A stretch of 39,835 nt of DNA from RGIG2041 sp045546315 (GTDB lineage: Bacteria; Bacillota; Clostridia; UBA1381; UMGS1253): contig JAZQCN010000057.1 in NCBI GenBank assembly GCA_045546315.1, positions 1 to 39,835 on the forward strand, in the 5' to 3' direction. This document shows positions 1 to 6,864 of this stretch, piece by piece. Both the position numbers and the translations under genes were made by a program. The notes below the pieces were generated by a model. It had not been told where the DNA came from. It saw only the letters and a program-made list of their open reading frames with translations, and ran no database searches. Every line of letters starts with the position of its first letter. Positions within the stretch are counted from its first letter, which is position 1.

Positions 1-26
1 AGGAGCTCGGTCTACTGCGATGTTAG
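1..26 (+). CDS. C-terminal end of a second, convergent tyrosine recombinase (partial)
   Basis: The first 26 bases read on the plus strand as the last codons of a protein ending ELGLLRC-stop. This is identical to the C-terminus of the recombinase encoded on the opposite strand at 372-1211. Either a near-identical convergent recombinase gene lies beyond the window, or only its tail is duplicated as part of the inverted-repeat arm. The window edge prevents a decision. Confidence 0.45.
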
Positions 27-43
27 GACATAAAAAAAGTACC

Positions 44-58
44 ACAGAATCGTAATTA
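44..58 (+). other. Putative recombinase core site 1
   Basis: The 15-mer ACAGAATCGTAATTA occurs here and in inverted orientation at 310-324 and 340-354. Around this copy, ACCACA and TGTGGT form 6-bp inverted arms (41-46 and 59-64) with a 12-bp centre, the layout expected of a tyrosine-recombinase crossover site. Use as a crossover site is inferred. Confidence 0.55.
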
Positions 59-99
59 TGTGGTACGTAATGGCAAGTACATATTAAATTGTGTGTTTA

Positions 100-128
100 A
101 TTATAAAGCCAAAGTGTGCTTTTGTCAA
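100..128 (-). promoter_or_regulatory. Perfect consensus sigma-A promoter inside the invertible segment
   Basis: On the minus strand TTGACA (128-123), a 17-base spacer and TATAAT (105-100) match the consensus exactly. Transcription would start near 93 and run leftward across the left arm and out of the window. Because it lies between inverted arms, inversion would point it rightward, antisense to the recombinase gene. Confidence 0.85.
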
Positions 129-201
129 TAGTCTAAAAAGAAATTTTTCGCATTTATGAAATGTGACGAAGAATTCTTGAAAATTACATAGCGAAACTAA
201 G

Positions 202-238
202 CCGATGTTACAAAAAACAGGACAACATCGGTTTTTTT
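202..238 (+). terminator. Rho-independent terminator within the invertible segment
   Basis: CCGATGTT (202-209) pairs with AACATCGG (224-231) around a 14-base loop, followed by seven T residues. It acts in the plus direction. In the present orientation it would stop rightward transcription entering from the left, and after inversion it would act leftward. Confidence 0.8.
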
Positions 239-303
239 GTTATGCAATTTTTGTCAGAAAAGGTAAAAAAAAAGAAAATAAGCTTTTTAGGATAACTGTG
301 TTT

Positions 304-357
304 ACCACATAATTACGATTCTGTAGTGTAACTACAACGTAATTACGATTCTGTGGT
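304..357 (-). other. Two tandem putative recombinase core sites (2 and 3)
   Basis: Two copies of the inverted 15-bp core (310-324 and 340-354) lie 30 bp apart. Site 2 has flanking arms ACCACA/TGTAGT and site 3 has ACTACA/TGTGGT, so the two sites carry complementary outer arms. They face site 1 at 44-58 in the opposite orientation, so recombination between them would invert about 250-300 bp. Confidence 0.5.
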
Positions 358-397
358 ACTTTTTTTATGTCCTAACATCGCAGTAGACCGAGCTCCT
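340..397 (-). repeat. Right arm of long inverted repeat
   Basis: Exact reverse complement of 1-58. It contains the stop codon and last eight codons of the recombinase gene 372-1211 and one copy of the 15-bp core (340-354). An additional tandem core copy sits just outside it at 310-324. Confidence 0.9.
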
Positions 398-1211
398 GAA
401 GCTGACGGCGGTGCACATCGCCCGTTTCCATCGTGTAAATACGCGTTGTGTTCACGCTCGAGTGCCCCAAAATATCTGCCAGGCGTACAATATCCTTTTG
501 GATTTTATAATATGTTCTTGCAAACAGATGTCGCAAATTGTGCGGAAAAACCTTGCCCGCTTCCACACCGGCAATCACGCAAAGCTTTTTCATCTCTGCC
601 CAAATATTCGAGCGGTCCAGCGGCACACCGTTTTTGCTGACGAACACCGGCCCGGCTGCGATGCCCGCCCGCCGCACATAGCCCAAAAGCATTTGGCACA
701 GCTTTTTCGGCAATAAAACAATGCGCATTTTTCCCTTGCAATTGATGCACGCCTGTCCGCGCTTGACCGCCTCCACCGTAACGGCCTTCAGCTCCGAAAT
801 GCGTATCCCCGTTGCGCAAACGGTCTGCATCAGATAATACAGGCGCATTTTGTTTTTCTCCTGTGCCGCACGCAGCAGCCTCTCGTATTCGTGTCTTGTT
901 AATTCGCGCTCGCATCGGGCAAAAATCTGCCGCTGAATCTTAAGCGCTTTCATGCGCAAATCGTAGCGCTCAAACAAGGCAAAAAATCCGTTGAGCGATG
1001 CAATTTGCGTATTCACGCTTGCCGGTGCATAGCGCTCCGTTAAAAGCTGCTTATATTCCAAAACCAGCTCCTTGGTTAGCTCTTTTCCGGCGCACCACTC
1101 CATAAAAGCTGTCACATCATGGACATATTTCTCCAATGTTGCCGGCGCTTTTTCCTCGCGGAACAAATACGCCCGAAAGGCATGAATGTGTTCCTGTGTG
1201 ATGATTTTCAT
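372..1211 (-). CDS. Tyrosine site-specific recombinase (XerC/XerD-like integrase)
   Basis: A 279-residue tyrosine recombinase, the usual size for Xer-type enzymes. Residues 1-90 form a SAM-like N-terminal core-binding domain. The catalytic domain shows Arg137 (ATGIRISEL), the HxxR box His224/Arg227 (PHNLRHLF), His250 (DILGHSS) and nucleophile Tyr259 (RIYT), so it appears intact. I chose the ATG at 1211 because GGGAGAG lies eight bases upstream; an in-frame ATG further upstream (1256) lacks this. A likely promoter (TTTAAA-17-TATAAT, 1264-1236) fits this start. The last codons and stop lie inside the right inverted-repeat arm, so inversion leaves the protein unchanged. It probably inverts the adjacent promoter segment. 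A XerCD housekeeping role is less likely given this context. Confidence 0.9.
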   Translation of the reverse strand: MKIITQEHIHAFRAYLFREEKAPATLEKYVHDVTAFMEWCAGKELTKELVLEYKQLLTERYAPASVNTQIASLNGFFALFERYDLRMKALKIQRQIFARCERELTRHEYERLLRAAQEKNKMRLYYLMQTVCATGIRISELKAVTVEAVKRGQACINCKGKMRIVLLPKKLCQMLLGYVRRAGIAAGPVFVSKNGVPLDRSNIWAEMKKLCVIAGVEAGKVFPHNLRHLFARTYYKIQKDIVRLADILGHSSVNTTRIYTMETGDVHRRQLQELGLLRC

Positions 1212-1235
1212 ATTAAAAACTCTCCCTTCTATTTT

Positions 1236-1264
1236 ATTATATAGCAATTCCCCCATTCTTTAAA
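1236..1264 (-). promoter_or_regulatory. Promoter of the recombinase gene
   Basis: TATAAT (1241-1236) with a weak -35 TTTAAA (1264-1259) at 17-base spacing, about 25 bases ahead of the recombinase start codon. The poor -35 suggests low expression. Confidence 0.6.
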
Positions 1265-1303
1265 TAAGTATCAAGAAAATTTTTCCTATAAAATATATAC
1301 AAC

Positions 1304-1340
1304 GCAAAAAAAGAAGCTCGATATGAGCTTCTTTTTTGCG
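1304..1340. terminator. Bidirectional terminator between recombinase and WYL regulator
   Basis: AAGAAGCTC (1311-1319) pairs with GAGCTTCTT (1325-1333) around a five-base loop, with A and T tracts on either side. It mainly ends the leftward WYL-regulator transcript. Confidence 0.85.
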
Positions 1341-1343
1341 TAT

Positions 1344-2324
1344 TTATTTTCCGTAAACCTCCGTTATATCCCGTGCCAACTGATACATTTCTTCAACAAC
1401 ATCGTCCGGCGAAAGAATCCTTGCCCTTTTTCCGAAGCTCATCATCCACGCCAAAAAGTGCGGGCTGACCGCAACCTTGACGCGGCAAATAAAGTGTGCC
1501 TCGTCTGATTTTACAATCGGAACATCCGCACCAAAGCGGTCAAAAACAACACCGACAAGCTTGTTTTCAAACTCTATGGAAACCTCCGTCTCCTCGCCGT
1601 TAAACATCTGAAACATTGTTTTAGAATATGCCGACAGGTCAAACGGCTTTGCCGTCGGCGCCCTGTCACAATCCGTCAATGTGATGTCTTCCATTTTATC
1701 CACGCGATAATGGGTATAGCTGTCGTATTTTTCTTTGTAGGTAATTAAGTAATAATTTTCATCATCCCATGTCAGCGCCACCGGCGATTCGACATACACG
1801 CTGCCGTCCTTGCGGTATACCTTTTTCTTGTTGACATCTATATCAAAATATTTAAAGGTAATCTGCTTGTTTGCGGCAATCGCTTCGTGAAGCCTGTCAA
1901 CATTATAGTAAATCTTCTCATTTACGGTCTTTACACGGTTCGTGATAAAAACCTGGCGTTGCAGCTTTTTCGCATTCTCGCGGCTGGTCAGCTTCTCTAT
2001 CTTGGAAATCAGCTCCATGCTTTTTTTATGCGTAATAAATTTCGATGCCTGTACACTGTCCACCAACAGCTTTAATTCCGGCAGCTCAAATTCGCGGCTT
2101 GCAACATAGTAATTCGTCGTACGCGTTTTATTTGAGCAAATGTCAAGCCCGAACAGCCGCAAATACTCCAGGTCGTCGTATATGCTTTTGCGCTCCGCCG
2201 AAATACCGAGCTGCCCGAGCTGCGCAATCATTTCCGGCACGGTCAGCGTGTGCTCTTCGTCCGTTTGCTCCAGCAAAATTTTTGCCAGATACAGCATTTT
2301 CAGTTTTTGATGCGACAGTTTCAT
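1344..2324 (-). CDS. WYL-domain transcriptional regulator (DeoR/YafY type)
   Basis: A 326-residue protein with an N-terminal winged helix-turn-helix (about residues 1-75; ERKSIYDDLEYL is the recognition-helix region). A WYL domain follows at about 140-215 (the WYL triad appears as NYYLI), and a C-terminal WCX-type extension. WYL domains sense ligands, often nucleic-acid or nucleotide species, and these proteins commonly regulate defence islands or stress genes. GAGGTGA precedes the ATG. It is the last gene of a probable leftward unit after the SWIM protein and the 62-aa protein, and the terminator at 1304-1340 follows it. The ligand and targets cannot be read from the sequence. The nearby phage-defence-like genes make a role in defence control plausible, but this is inference. 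Confidence 0.85.
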   Translation of the reverse strand: MKLSHQKLKMLYLAKILLEQTDEEHTLTVPEMIAQLGQLGISAERKSIYDDLEYLRLFGLDICSNKTRTTNYYVASREFELPELKLLVDSVQASKFITHKKSMELISKIEKLTSRENAKKLQRQVFITNRVKTVNEKIYYNVDRLHEAIAANKQITFKYFDIDVNKKKVYRKDGSVYVESPVALTWDDENYYLITYKEKYDSYTHYRVDKMEDITLTDCDRAPTAKPFDLSAYSKTMFQMFNGEETEVSIEFENKLVGVVFDRFGADVPIVKSDEAHFICRVKVAVSPHFLAWMMSFGKRARILSPDDVVEEMYQLARDITEVYGK

Positions 2325-2365
2325 AAGCTCACCTCTGATTTATACTTTTCGTGGTCCTATCCGCT

Positions 2366-2554
2366 TTAACTGAACAATTCTATAAAAAGCTTAATAACGA
2401 ACAAGATACCCAACCCATACAGAAAACACGAACAGCCGTCACCACCGGAGCCGCCTTGTTTGTTATTCTTTTGGCACTCCTCATAAATCTTATACTCCAG
2501 GAAATCGTCCTGCAAATCCTTCTTCCCGTTGTGATTCCAGTCATAAAACGCCAT
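2366..2554 (-). CDS. Small EF-hand-like membrane protein (62 aa)
   Basis: The protein begins MAFYDWNHNGKKDLQDD, which contains the calcium-loop pattern DxNxNGxxD (residues 5-13) as in dockerin or EF-hand loops. A Gly/Ser-rich linker with a CSC motif follows, then one C-terminal hydrophobic segment (about 43-60). The start at 2554 lies one base after the SWIM gene's stop codon, with GGTGGAGG upstream, so translational coupling is likely. Similar short DWNHDGK proteins are, from memory, common in Clostridia, but I know no function. Calcium binding and membrane anchoring are inferred. Confidence 0.7.
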   Translation of the reverse strand: MAFYDWNHNGKKDLQDDFLEYKIYEECQKNNKQGGSGGDGCSCFLYGLGILFVIKLFIELFS

Positions 2555-2555
2555 T

Positions 2556-3377
2556 TTATGCCTCCACCCAGATTTTCCCATGTTCAATTCCGCCGAAAAC
2601 CTTTTCCACATACTCCGCCTTACTCAGCGCCGCAAAGTAACCGTTGTATGCCTTTGCATACTGCTTTTCTATTTGCTCGAGCATATCCTTGAGCTGCAAA
2701 AGCACTGCAAATTCGTGCTTGCACACACTGCTGCAATAGCACGAGCAGGTCAGATTTTCAATGCAGCCGTTCACATAATCAAATTCGACCTCATACTTCT
2801 CGCTGCCTGCCACAATGGCGCGACCGCGTGTCTGCTCCAGGCACAAGTACACCACTTTGTTGCGCATATAGATATCGTGTCCCCGCGCAGCAGTTTCGCT
2901 GTCTATCTGCAGCTTACTCAAGTCGTCGAGCGGGATACCTTCGCCGTCGGTTTCTCCACTTACGAATTCTTCCTCCTCCGAAAGCGGCGGTAAAAACCAC
3001 GCACGCACCTTCTCATACGGCATCACATTCGGTGCAAAGGCAAGCATATGCGACTGTGTGAAATACAATTCCCCATAAATACTTGTGTCCGCAACCGCCA
3101 AAACACGCTTGTAGTCCGAAAGCTTAATTTTGAAGCTGTAGCTGACCGCAATCACACGGCCCTGATAGCCCTCAAGCTTGCCTTCAACATACACTAAATC
3201 CCCGACCTTCAAATCGAAACGGTCGTTATAATACGGCCAGGAAGTACCCCTGTGCGCAAAATACACCTCTACAATCGACCGTCTCGGCTCGCTTGTTCGC
3301 TTTTCCGCTACTGCCGCCTCACCAAAAGCCACTTCTGTCACTGCCTTTGTGTTAAAACCAATCGGATACTTTTTCAT
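2556..3377 (-). CDS. SWIM zinc-finger domain protein
   Basis: A 273-residue protein with a SWIM zinc-binding motif CxC(n)CxH near the C-terminus (Cys211, Cys213, Cys219, His221 in LTCSCYCSSVCKHEFA). SWIM domains bind DNA or proteins and occur in bacterial SNF2-associated proteins and in stand-alone proteins such as this. Residues 35-110 form a separate beta-rich region of unknown kind (VGDLVYVEGKLEGYQGRVIAV looks SH3-like or KOW-like). The start is ATG after AGAGGGG. It is the first gene of a compact unit with the 62-aa protein and the WYL regulator. No ATPase or nuclease domain is visible, so function is unassigned. Confidence 0.8.
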   Translation of the reverse strand: MKKYPIGFNTKAVTEVAFGEAAVAEKRTSEPRRSIVEVYFAHRGTSWPYYNDRFDLKVGDLVYVEGKLEGYQGRVIAVSYSFKIKLSDYKRVLAVADTSIYGELYFTQSHMLAFAPNVMPYEKVRAWFLPPLSEEEEFVSGETDGEGIPLDDLSKLQIDSETAARGHDIYMRNKVVYLCLEQTRGRAIVAGSEKYEVEFDYVNGCIENLTCSCYCSSVCKHEFAVLLQLKDMLEQIEKQYAKAYNGYFAALSKAEYVEKVFGGIEHGKIWVEA

Positions 3378-3531
3378 TTTCCATTTCCCCTCTCGTTTCT
3401 CTGTACTTTTATTATACAGACCCGAGTGAGTGTTAAAACGGACAGTGCTTTGTGTTCTCTACCTATTTTATCACACATTCTTCCATATTTCAACAAACTC
3501 CATATTTTCCTGTCTCGCATCTCCACCATAC

Positions 3532-3564
3532 AAAAACAGAGGTGCGGCATTCTTCCGCACCTCT
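3532..3564 (-). terminator. Terminator after peptide deformylase
   Basis: AGAGGTGCGG (3538-3547) pairs with CCGCACCTCT (3555-3564) around a seven-base loop. On the minus strand it is followed by a T-run (3536-3532). It ends the NUDIX-deformylase transcript. Confidence 0.85.
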
Positions 3565-3574
3565 TGGAGTTCTA

Positions 3575-3988
3575 TTAAATCAAAATCCCGTCACAATGGT
3601 CAATTTCGTGCTGTATAATCTGCGCTGTCCAGCCCGTGAAGGTTTTCAGTCGCGTTTGAAATTGCGCGTTCTGATACTGCACTTTGATGCTTTTGTAGCG
3701 CTTCGTTTTGCGCGGACCGCCAAGCAGGGACAGACACCCTTCCTCGGTTTCGTATGCGCCCGATTTTTTGACAATCTCCGGGTTAAACATCACCATATAC
3801 GCACCGTCGTTGTCAAAGGCGATGATGCGCCTCAGCACACCAATCATATTCGCCGCCATGCCGACGCATCCGTCCTTGTGCGCGATGAGCGTTTCAAGCA
3901 AATCCTGCGCGGCAGTTGCATCCTCCGCCGTCGCCGGCAAGGACTTCTGTGCTAAAAATATCGGGTCATGCATGAGTTCTTTTACCAT
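3575..3988 (-). CDS. def: Peptide deformylase, short Clostridia type
   Basis: A 137-residue metallohydrolase that removes the N-formyl group from nascent proteins. Motif 2 is EGCLS (83-87) and motif 3 is QHEIDH (126-131); Cys85, His127 and His131 are the metal ligands and Glu128 is the catalytic base. Motif 1, normally GxGxAAxQ, reads GCVGMAANM, so the usual Gln is Met48. The protein is shorter than typical deformylases (about 150-190 residues). I start at ATG 3988, placed after AGGTGA that overlaps the NUDIX stop; a GTG three codons earlier (3997) would overlap that stop by four bases. It is co-transcribed with the NUDIX gene. A second, canonical deformylase probably exists elsewhere, so this may be an accessory copy. 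Confidence 0.88.
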   Translation of the reverse strand: MVKELMHDPIFLAQKSLPATAEDATAAQDLLETLIAHKDGCVGMAANMIGVLRRIIAFDNDGAYMVMFNPEIVKKSGAYETEEGCLSLLGGPRKTKRYKSIKVQYQNAQFQTRLKTFTGWTAQIIQHEIDHCDGILI

Positions 3989-3993
3989 TGTTT

Positions 3994-4380
3994 TCACCTG
4001 TATTTTGAAATTATCTTCTCCAATATTTCTTCATCTGCCGGACAGAATTCATAGAGCGGGATTTCATCTGGGGTAATCCATCGGATGTCGTTATGCTCTA
4101 TCTTCTGTGGTATGCCTTCAGCAATGGTTGCATTAAACAATGTTAAATGCACCGTGATGTCCGGATACTCGTGAACCACATCCATAAATACATCACCGAC
4201 TGAAAGCGTTACGGCAAGCTCCTCTTGACACTCGCGGATGAGTGCCTGCTGCTTGGTTTCGCCCGGCTCAACCTTACCGCCGACAAACTCCCATAAAAGC
4301 GCCCTCGCCTTGTTTGCCGGGCGTTGGCATATCATAAATTTATCTTCGTCCCATATAAGGGCTGCAACTACTTCGACCAT
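3994..4380 (-). CDS. NUDIX hydrolase, MutT-like (8-oxo-dGTP diphosphatase type)
   Basis: A 128-residue protein with an intact Nudix box: G35, E41, R49-E50, E53-E54 in the pattern GxxxxxExxxxxxxRExxEE. It begins MVEVVAALIWDEDKFMICQR, typical of MutT/NUDT1-like enzymes that sanitise oxidised nucleotides. The start at 4380 is supported by GGAGGAAT six bases upstream; an in-frame ATG 14 codons earlier (4422) has no such site. The stop lies just ahead of the deformylase start, so the two genes form one leftward unit. Substrate specificity within the family cannot be fixed from sequence. Confidence 0.88.
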   Translation of the reverse strand: MVEVVAALIWDEDKFMICQRPANKARALLWEFVGGKVEPGETKQQALIRECQEELAVTLSVGDVFMDVVHEYPDITVHLTLFNATIAEGIPQKIEHNDIRWITPDEIPLYEFCPADEEILEKIISKYR

Positions 4381-4441
4381 GGCATTCCTCCGCCAATCTA
4401 TCTCTACTATGAATTCAGCCAAATCACCTTCATAACATACC

Positions 4442-5005
4442 TTATTCTTTTTTCTGAGTATAAAAAGAAAAATAAATGTTTGTTATTCCCCTAAGAATAG
4501 AAAGTAAAATATTCAATGTTAGAAAAACTTCTACGAACAGTATACAAATGTTCAACCATTTTATATGTATAATGCCATATATGAATTGCCGAAAGAATAT
4601 ACATAGTAGTAATATTATTTCCGAAAATAGCGAGTGAGATAACTGAATATGTAGTTTTTGAAACAATGAAACTTTTTTCCCATGCACTTCAGTCTCAGTC
4701 ATGTACTCTTTTAATCTTTTAACACTCTCTCCATTGCTAGTCAACAAAATAGTGATGAGCATCGCTGTAAAACCTATAAGAATTGATATCGCCGACGGTA
4801 ACATACTTGCCAAGCCAGATAAAGCGGTTTCCACGCTTCCCCAAGCAATGTATGTCCCCACAGTTGCTATAGAAACTATAATTGGCAAAACAACTTCGTA
4901 TATCGTTTCGTTAAAACGAAGTGATATGTAATAATCTATTATCGGGAGCAACCACTCCATATATATAAACTTACCAAGACCGCCTGTATTTTTTTTAATT
5001 TTCAT
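4442..5005 (-). CDS. Four-helix membrane protein, RexB-like partner (putative phage exclusion)
   Basis: A 187-residue protein with about four hydrophobic segments (roughly 38-58, 67-90, 125-146, 149-172) and basic ends. It overlaps the upstream gene by four bases (ATGA), so the two are translationally coupled. A soluble protein of about 290 aa followed directly by a four-TM protein is the arrangement of lambda rexA-rexB, in which RexB is a 144-residue four-TM channel that depolarises the membrane on infection. I see no strong residue match to lambda RexB, so the assignment rests on topology and gene order. The AT-rich composition and the adjacent restriction-modification genes support a horizontally acquired defence unit. 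KwaA-like and other TM-plus-sensor pairs are alternatives. Confidence 0.5.
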   Translation of the reverse strand: MKIKKNTGGLGKFIYMEWLLPIIDYYISLRFNETIYEVVLPIIVSIATVGTYIAWGSVETALSGLASMLPSAISILIGFTAMLITILLTSNGESVKRLKEYMTETEVHGKKVSLFQKLHIQLSHSLFSEIILLLCIFFRQFIYGIIHIKWLNICILFVEVFLTLNILLSILRGITNIYFSFYTQKKE

Positions 5006-5886
5006 TCTGTCACACCCATCAGTTCTTCTAGTTTGGCAAATATCGAATACGAATTCACCGTTCCATTCTCATTTAATTCAACCGTTATCTCATCAACTTT
5101 TCTATCCCCCATCGAATCTAATACAACATCTAATTTATCAATATCTTTAGCATAAATTCTCACTCGACTAGTAACCGTACCCTCCGCTATTGTATAGTTA
5201 AAAAGCCTTCTCGCAGCCGCCTTGGCTAATCCTTTTCCTTTTTTAGCTTTTACACAAATAAGCAAATCATCTTGCACACTTGCGTCAAGGTCCATTAATC
5301 CAAGAAACCCCGAACCCAAAACTTTTTTCTCTGTATATATATTTGCACTGATTATGCGTTCCACATTATTCAATGATTCCAAAAAATCATCCGCCGGAAT
5401 CAAAGAATAGAACAAATAAAACTTCTCTTCTATTTTCTTTATTTCAAGAAAACTTGCTAATAATTTATTAAAAAACTTTATTACACCACCTATGGTTACA
5501 CCATTCCTGCGTTGTTCGAATATAGTATATGCTTCATTCATGTTTATCTTAATACACGCATGTGTAAGCTCCTTTTCTCCTTCTTCGAGTCTTTTATCAG
5601 AAGCTCTTTCACTGCCATCAACACTAGACATATAGTCAGGCGAATGGTTATACTTACAAGATTTGAAGGTAATCTTAAACATATGAATACCTTCTTTCGT
5701 TTCCTCTAAAATGCCAGCTAAATCCACCGCCTTTTTAGTATTTGTATCGTTAAAAATTCTTTCTGCAACTGGAATCGTTTTCACATAATTCAAAAATTCA
5801 CAAAAAAGTTTTTCATCAAAAAACTTTTCTTCACCTTTTGCAAACTCAATAGAATAATAAACTATCTTTCTTTTTTGCACACTCAT
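5002..5886 (-). CDS. RexA-like sensor protein (putative phage-exclusion system)
   Basis: A 294-residue soluble protein with no signal peptide or membrane segment. From memory, its C-terminal half resembles lambda RexA (279 aa): a beta-rich stretch ending DDLLICVKAKKGKGLAKAA followed by RVRIYAKD, comparable in order to RexA's DSLDIVIKPK, KDIIF and ISLRAKDEAG. RexA senses phage recombination or replication complexes and activates RexB. The gene overlaps its membrane-protein partner by four bases and has its own promoter (TTGACC-16-TATAAG, 5951-5924) and the ribosome site GAGGGG. It is AT-rich compared with neighbours. The homology call is by eye and needs a profile search; otherwise it is a conserved hypothetical protein in a two-gene defence-like unit. 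Confidence 0.45.
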   Translation of the reverse strand: MSVQKRKIVYYSIEFAKGEEKFFDEKLFCEFLNYVKTIPVAERIFNDTNTKKAVDLAGILEETKEGIHMFKITFKSCKYNHSPDYMSSVDGSERASDKRLEEGEKELTHACIKINMNEAYTIFEQRRNGVTIGGVIKFFNKLLASFLEIKKIEEKFYLFYSLIPADDFLESLNNVERIISANIYTEKKVLGSGFLGLMDLDASVQDDLLICVKAKKGKGLAKAAARRLFNYTIAEGTVTSRVRIYAKDIDKLDVVLDSMGDRKVDEITVELNENGTVNSYSIFAKLEELMGVTE

Positions 5887-5923
5887 TTTTATCCCCTCAC
5901 GAACTCTCTTTTAATTCTCTTAC

Positions 5924-5951
5924 CTTATAGCTCTTTATATACCCCGGTCAA
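5924..5951 (-). promoter_or_regulatory. Promoter of the RexAB-like pair
   Basis: TTGACC (5951-5946), a 16-base spacer and TATAAG (5929-5924), about 40 bases ahead of the start codon at 5886. Confidence 0.65.
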
Positions 5952-6026
5952 AACATTGTCTGTCATCATTACAAATTATACCATATATCTACATACATTT
6001 CAACATTTCCCACAACGCAAAACAAC

Positions 6027-6056
6027 AAAGAAACACACCCTAGGGTGTGTTTCTTT
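6027..6056. terminator. Bidirectional terminator after the restriction-modification operon
   Basis: Near-perfect palindrome with 14-base arms (6027-6040 and 6043-6056) centred on CCCTAGGG and ending in TTTCTTT. It lies between the endonuclease gene's stop and the RexA-like promoter. Confidence 0.75.
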
Positions 6057-6132
6057 AATTGATTGTGAACTTTTGATCCAGTAGCAAAGGGTTATGAAGT
6101 TGTTTTTGCACCGCCAACAAAAGCTATCATGC

Positions 6133-6864
6133 CTACCGCAAAACCTTGTATGATTCAGCAATATCATCCCATCTAGGAATGTTCAAGCGTGTCCCATAAA
6201 AATTTTGATAACTATCAAGGAATTGTCGCTTCCAATTTGCAGAGTTTATTCTTGTATCTGGATTCTGCCAAACTGTTTGCTCAACCGCCGAAACAAAATC
6301 TTCAACATTTCGAAAAATCATAAAATCTCTCGGTCTAGTACTGTACCAAACACCTGGTCTAATTTTTTGTACTACATTGTTTTTAACCTGCAGATTAAGA
6401 GGCCAATTTTCCATGCGCCGAGTAATTTCCCACACCTTTTTCAACCACAAATCTTTGATTGTCACAATACCATTATCATCCATATCATAACCAAAAATCA
6501 AATAATCAGCATAAAGCATATAAGGTTGCTCAACTATTTCTCTTTGATACGCTCGAAAATCAGCAATATCAAAAGCAGGACTTGCAGAACGATTAAACGC
6601 TTTTACCTCAAGCAAATCCTTTGTTAAATCATCTGGATTGAGGAAGAAATCAGGCGGCATTTGTGTATTCTCACTCGGAGCATACTCAATCTCATTCTTC
6701 TCAAGCCATCCTTGTACCCATTCTTGAATGATGTTACCAACAACATCTTTTTGTTTAACAATGATATTGACATCACCGAAATCAAAAGTAATTCGCCCTT
6801 CAATATCAAGAATGCGATCTTCGTTTATTAATTTATTATATATCTGCTGTGCAGTTAATTTCAC
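6133..6864 (-). CDS. Type II restriction endonuclease, NgoBV/NlaIV-like (PD-(D/E)XK)
   Basis: A 243-residue protein with a PD-(D/E)XK nuclease core: PD at 71-72 and EVK at 86-88 (PDFFLN...LLEVKAF). The N-terminal layout (VVGNIIQEWVQGWL, then NTQMPPDF) resembles, from memory, the NgoBV family, whose members cut GGNNCC. It starts with GTG at 6864, overlapping the methylase stop by four bases, with GGAGG about ten bases upstream. Co-expression downstream of the methylase is the usual safe order for a type II system. The recognition sequence is inferred, not proven. The gene is AT-rich relative to the core genes in this window. Confidence 0.72.
   Translation of the reverse strand: MKLTAQQIYNKLINEDRILDIEGRITFDFGDVNIIVKQKDVVGNIIQEWVQGWLEKNEIEYAPSENTQMPPDFFLNPDDLTKDLLEVKAFNRSASPAFDIADFRAYQREIVEQPYMLYADYLIFGYDMDDNGIVTIKDLWLKKVWEITRRMENWPLNLQVKNNVVQKIRPGVWYSTRPRDFMIFRNVEDFVSAVEQTVWQNPDTRINSANWKRQFLDSYQNFYGTRLNIPRWDDIAESYKVLR

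Larger units (their letters stand above)
1..58 (+). repeat. Left arm of long inverted repeat (58 bp or more)
   Basis: Bases 1-58 are the exact reverse complement of 340-397. The arm runs into the window edge, so its true length is unknown. It carries the tail of a recombinase reading frame and one 15-bp core site (44-58). Arms of this kind flanking a promoter, with a site-specific recombinase alongside, are typical of invertible DNA switches. Confidence 0.9.

Noticed and set aside
139..200. Short leader ORF of about 11 codons before the terminator at 202
   Set aside because: No ribosome site precedes its ATG, and no downstream gene in that direction would be attenuated.
1..397. Inverted repeat as a pure assembly fold-back
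   Set aside because: A unique 280-bp centre with a consensus promoter, a terminator and extra core sites beside a recombinase favours a real switch, though the window edge keeps some doubt.
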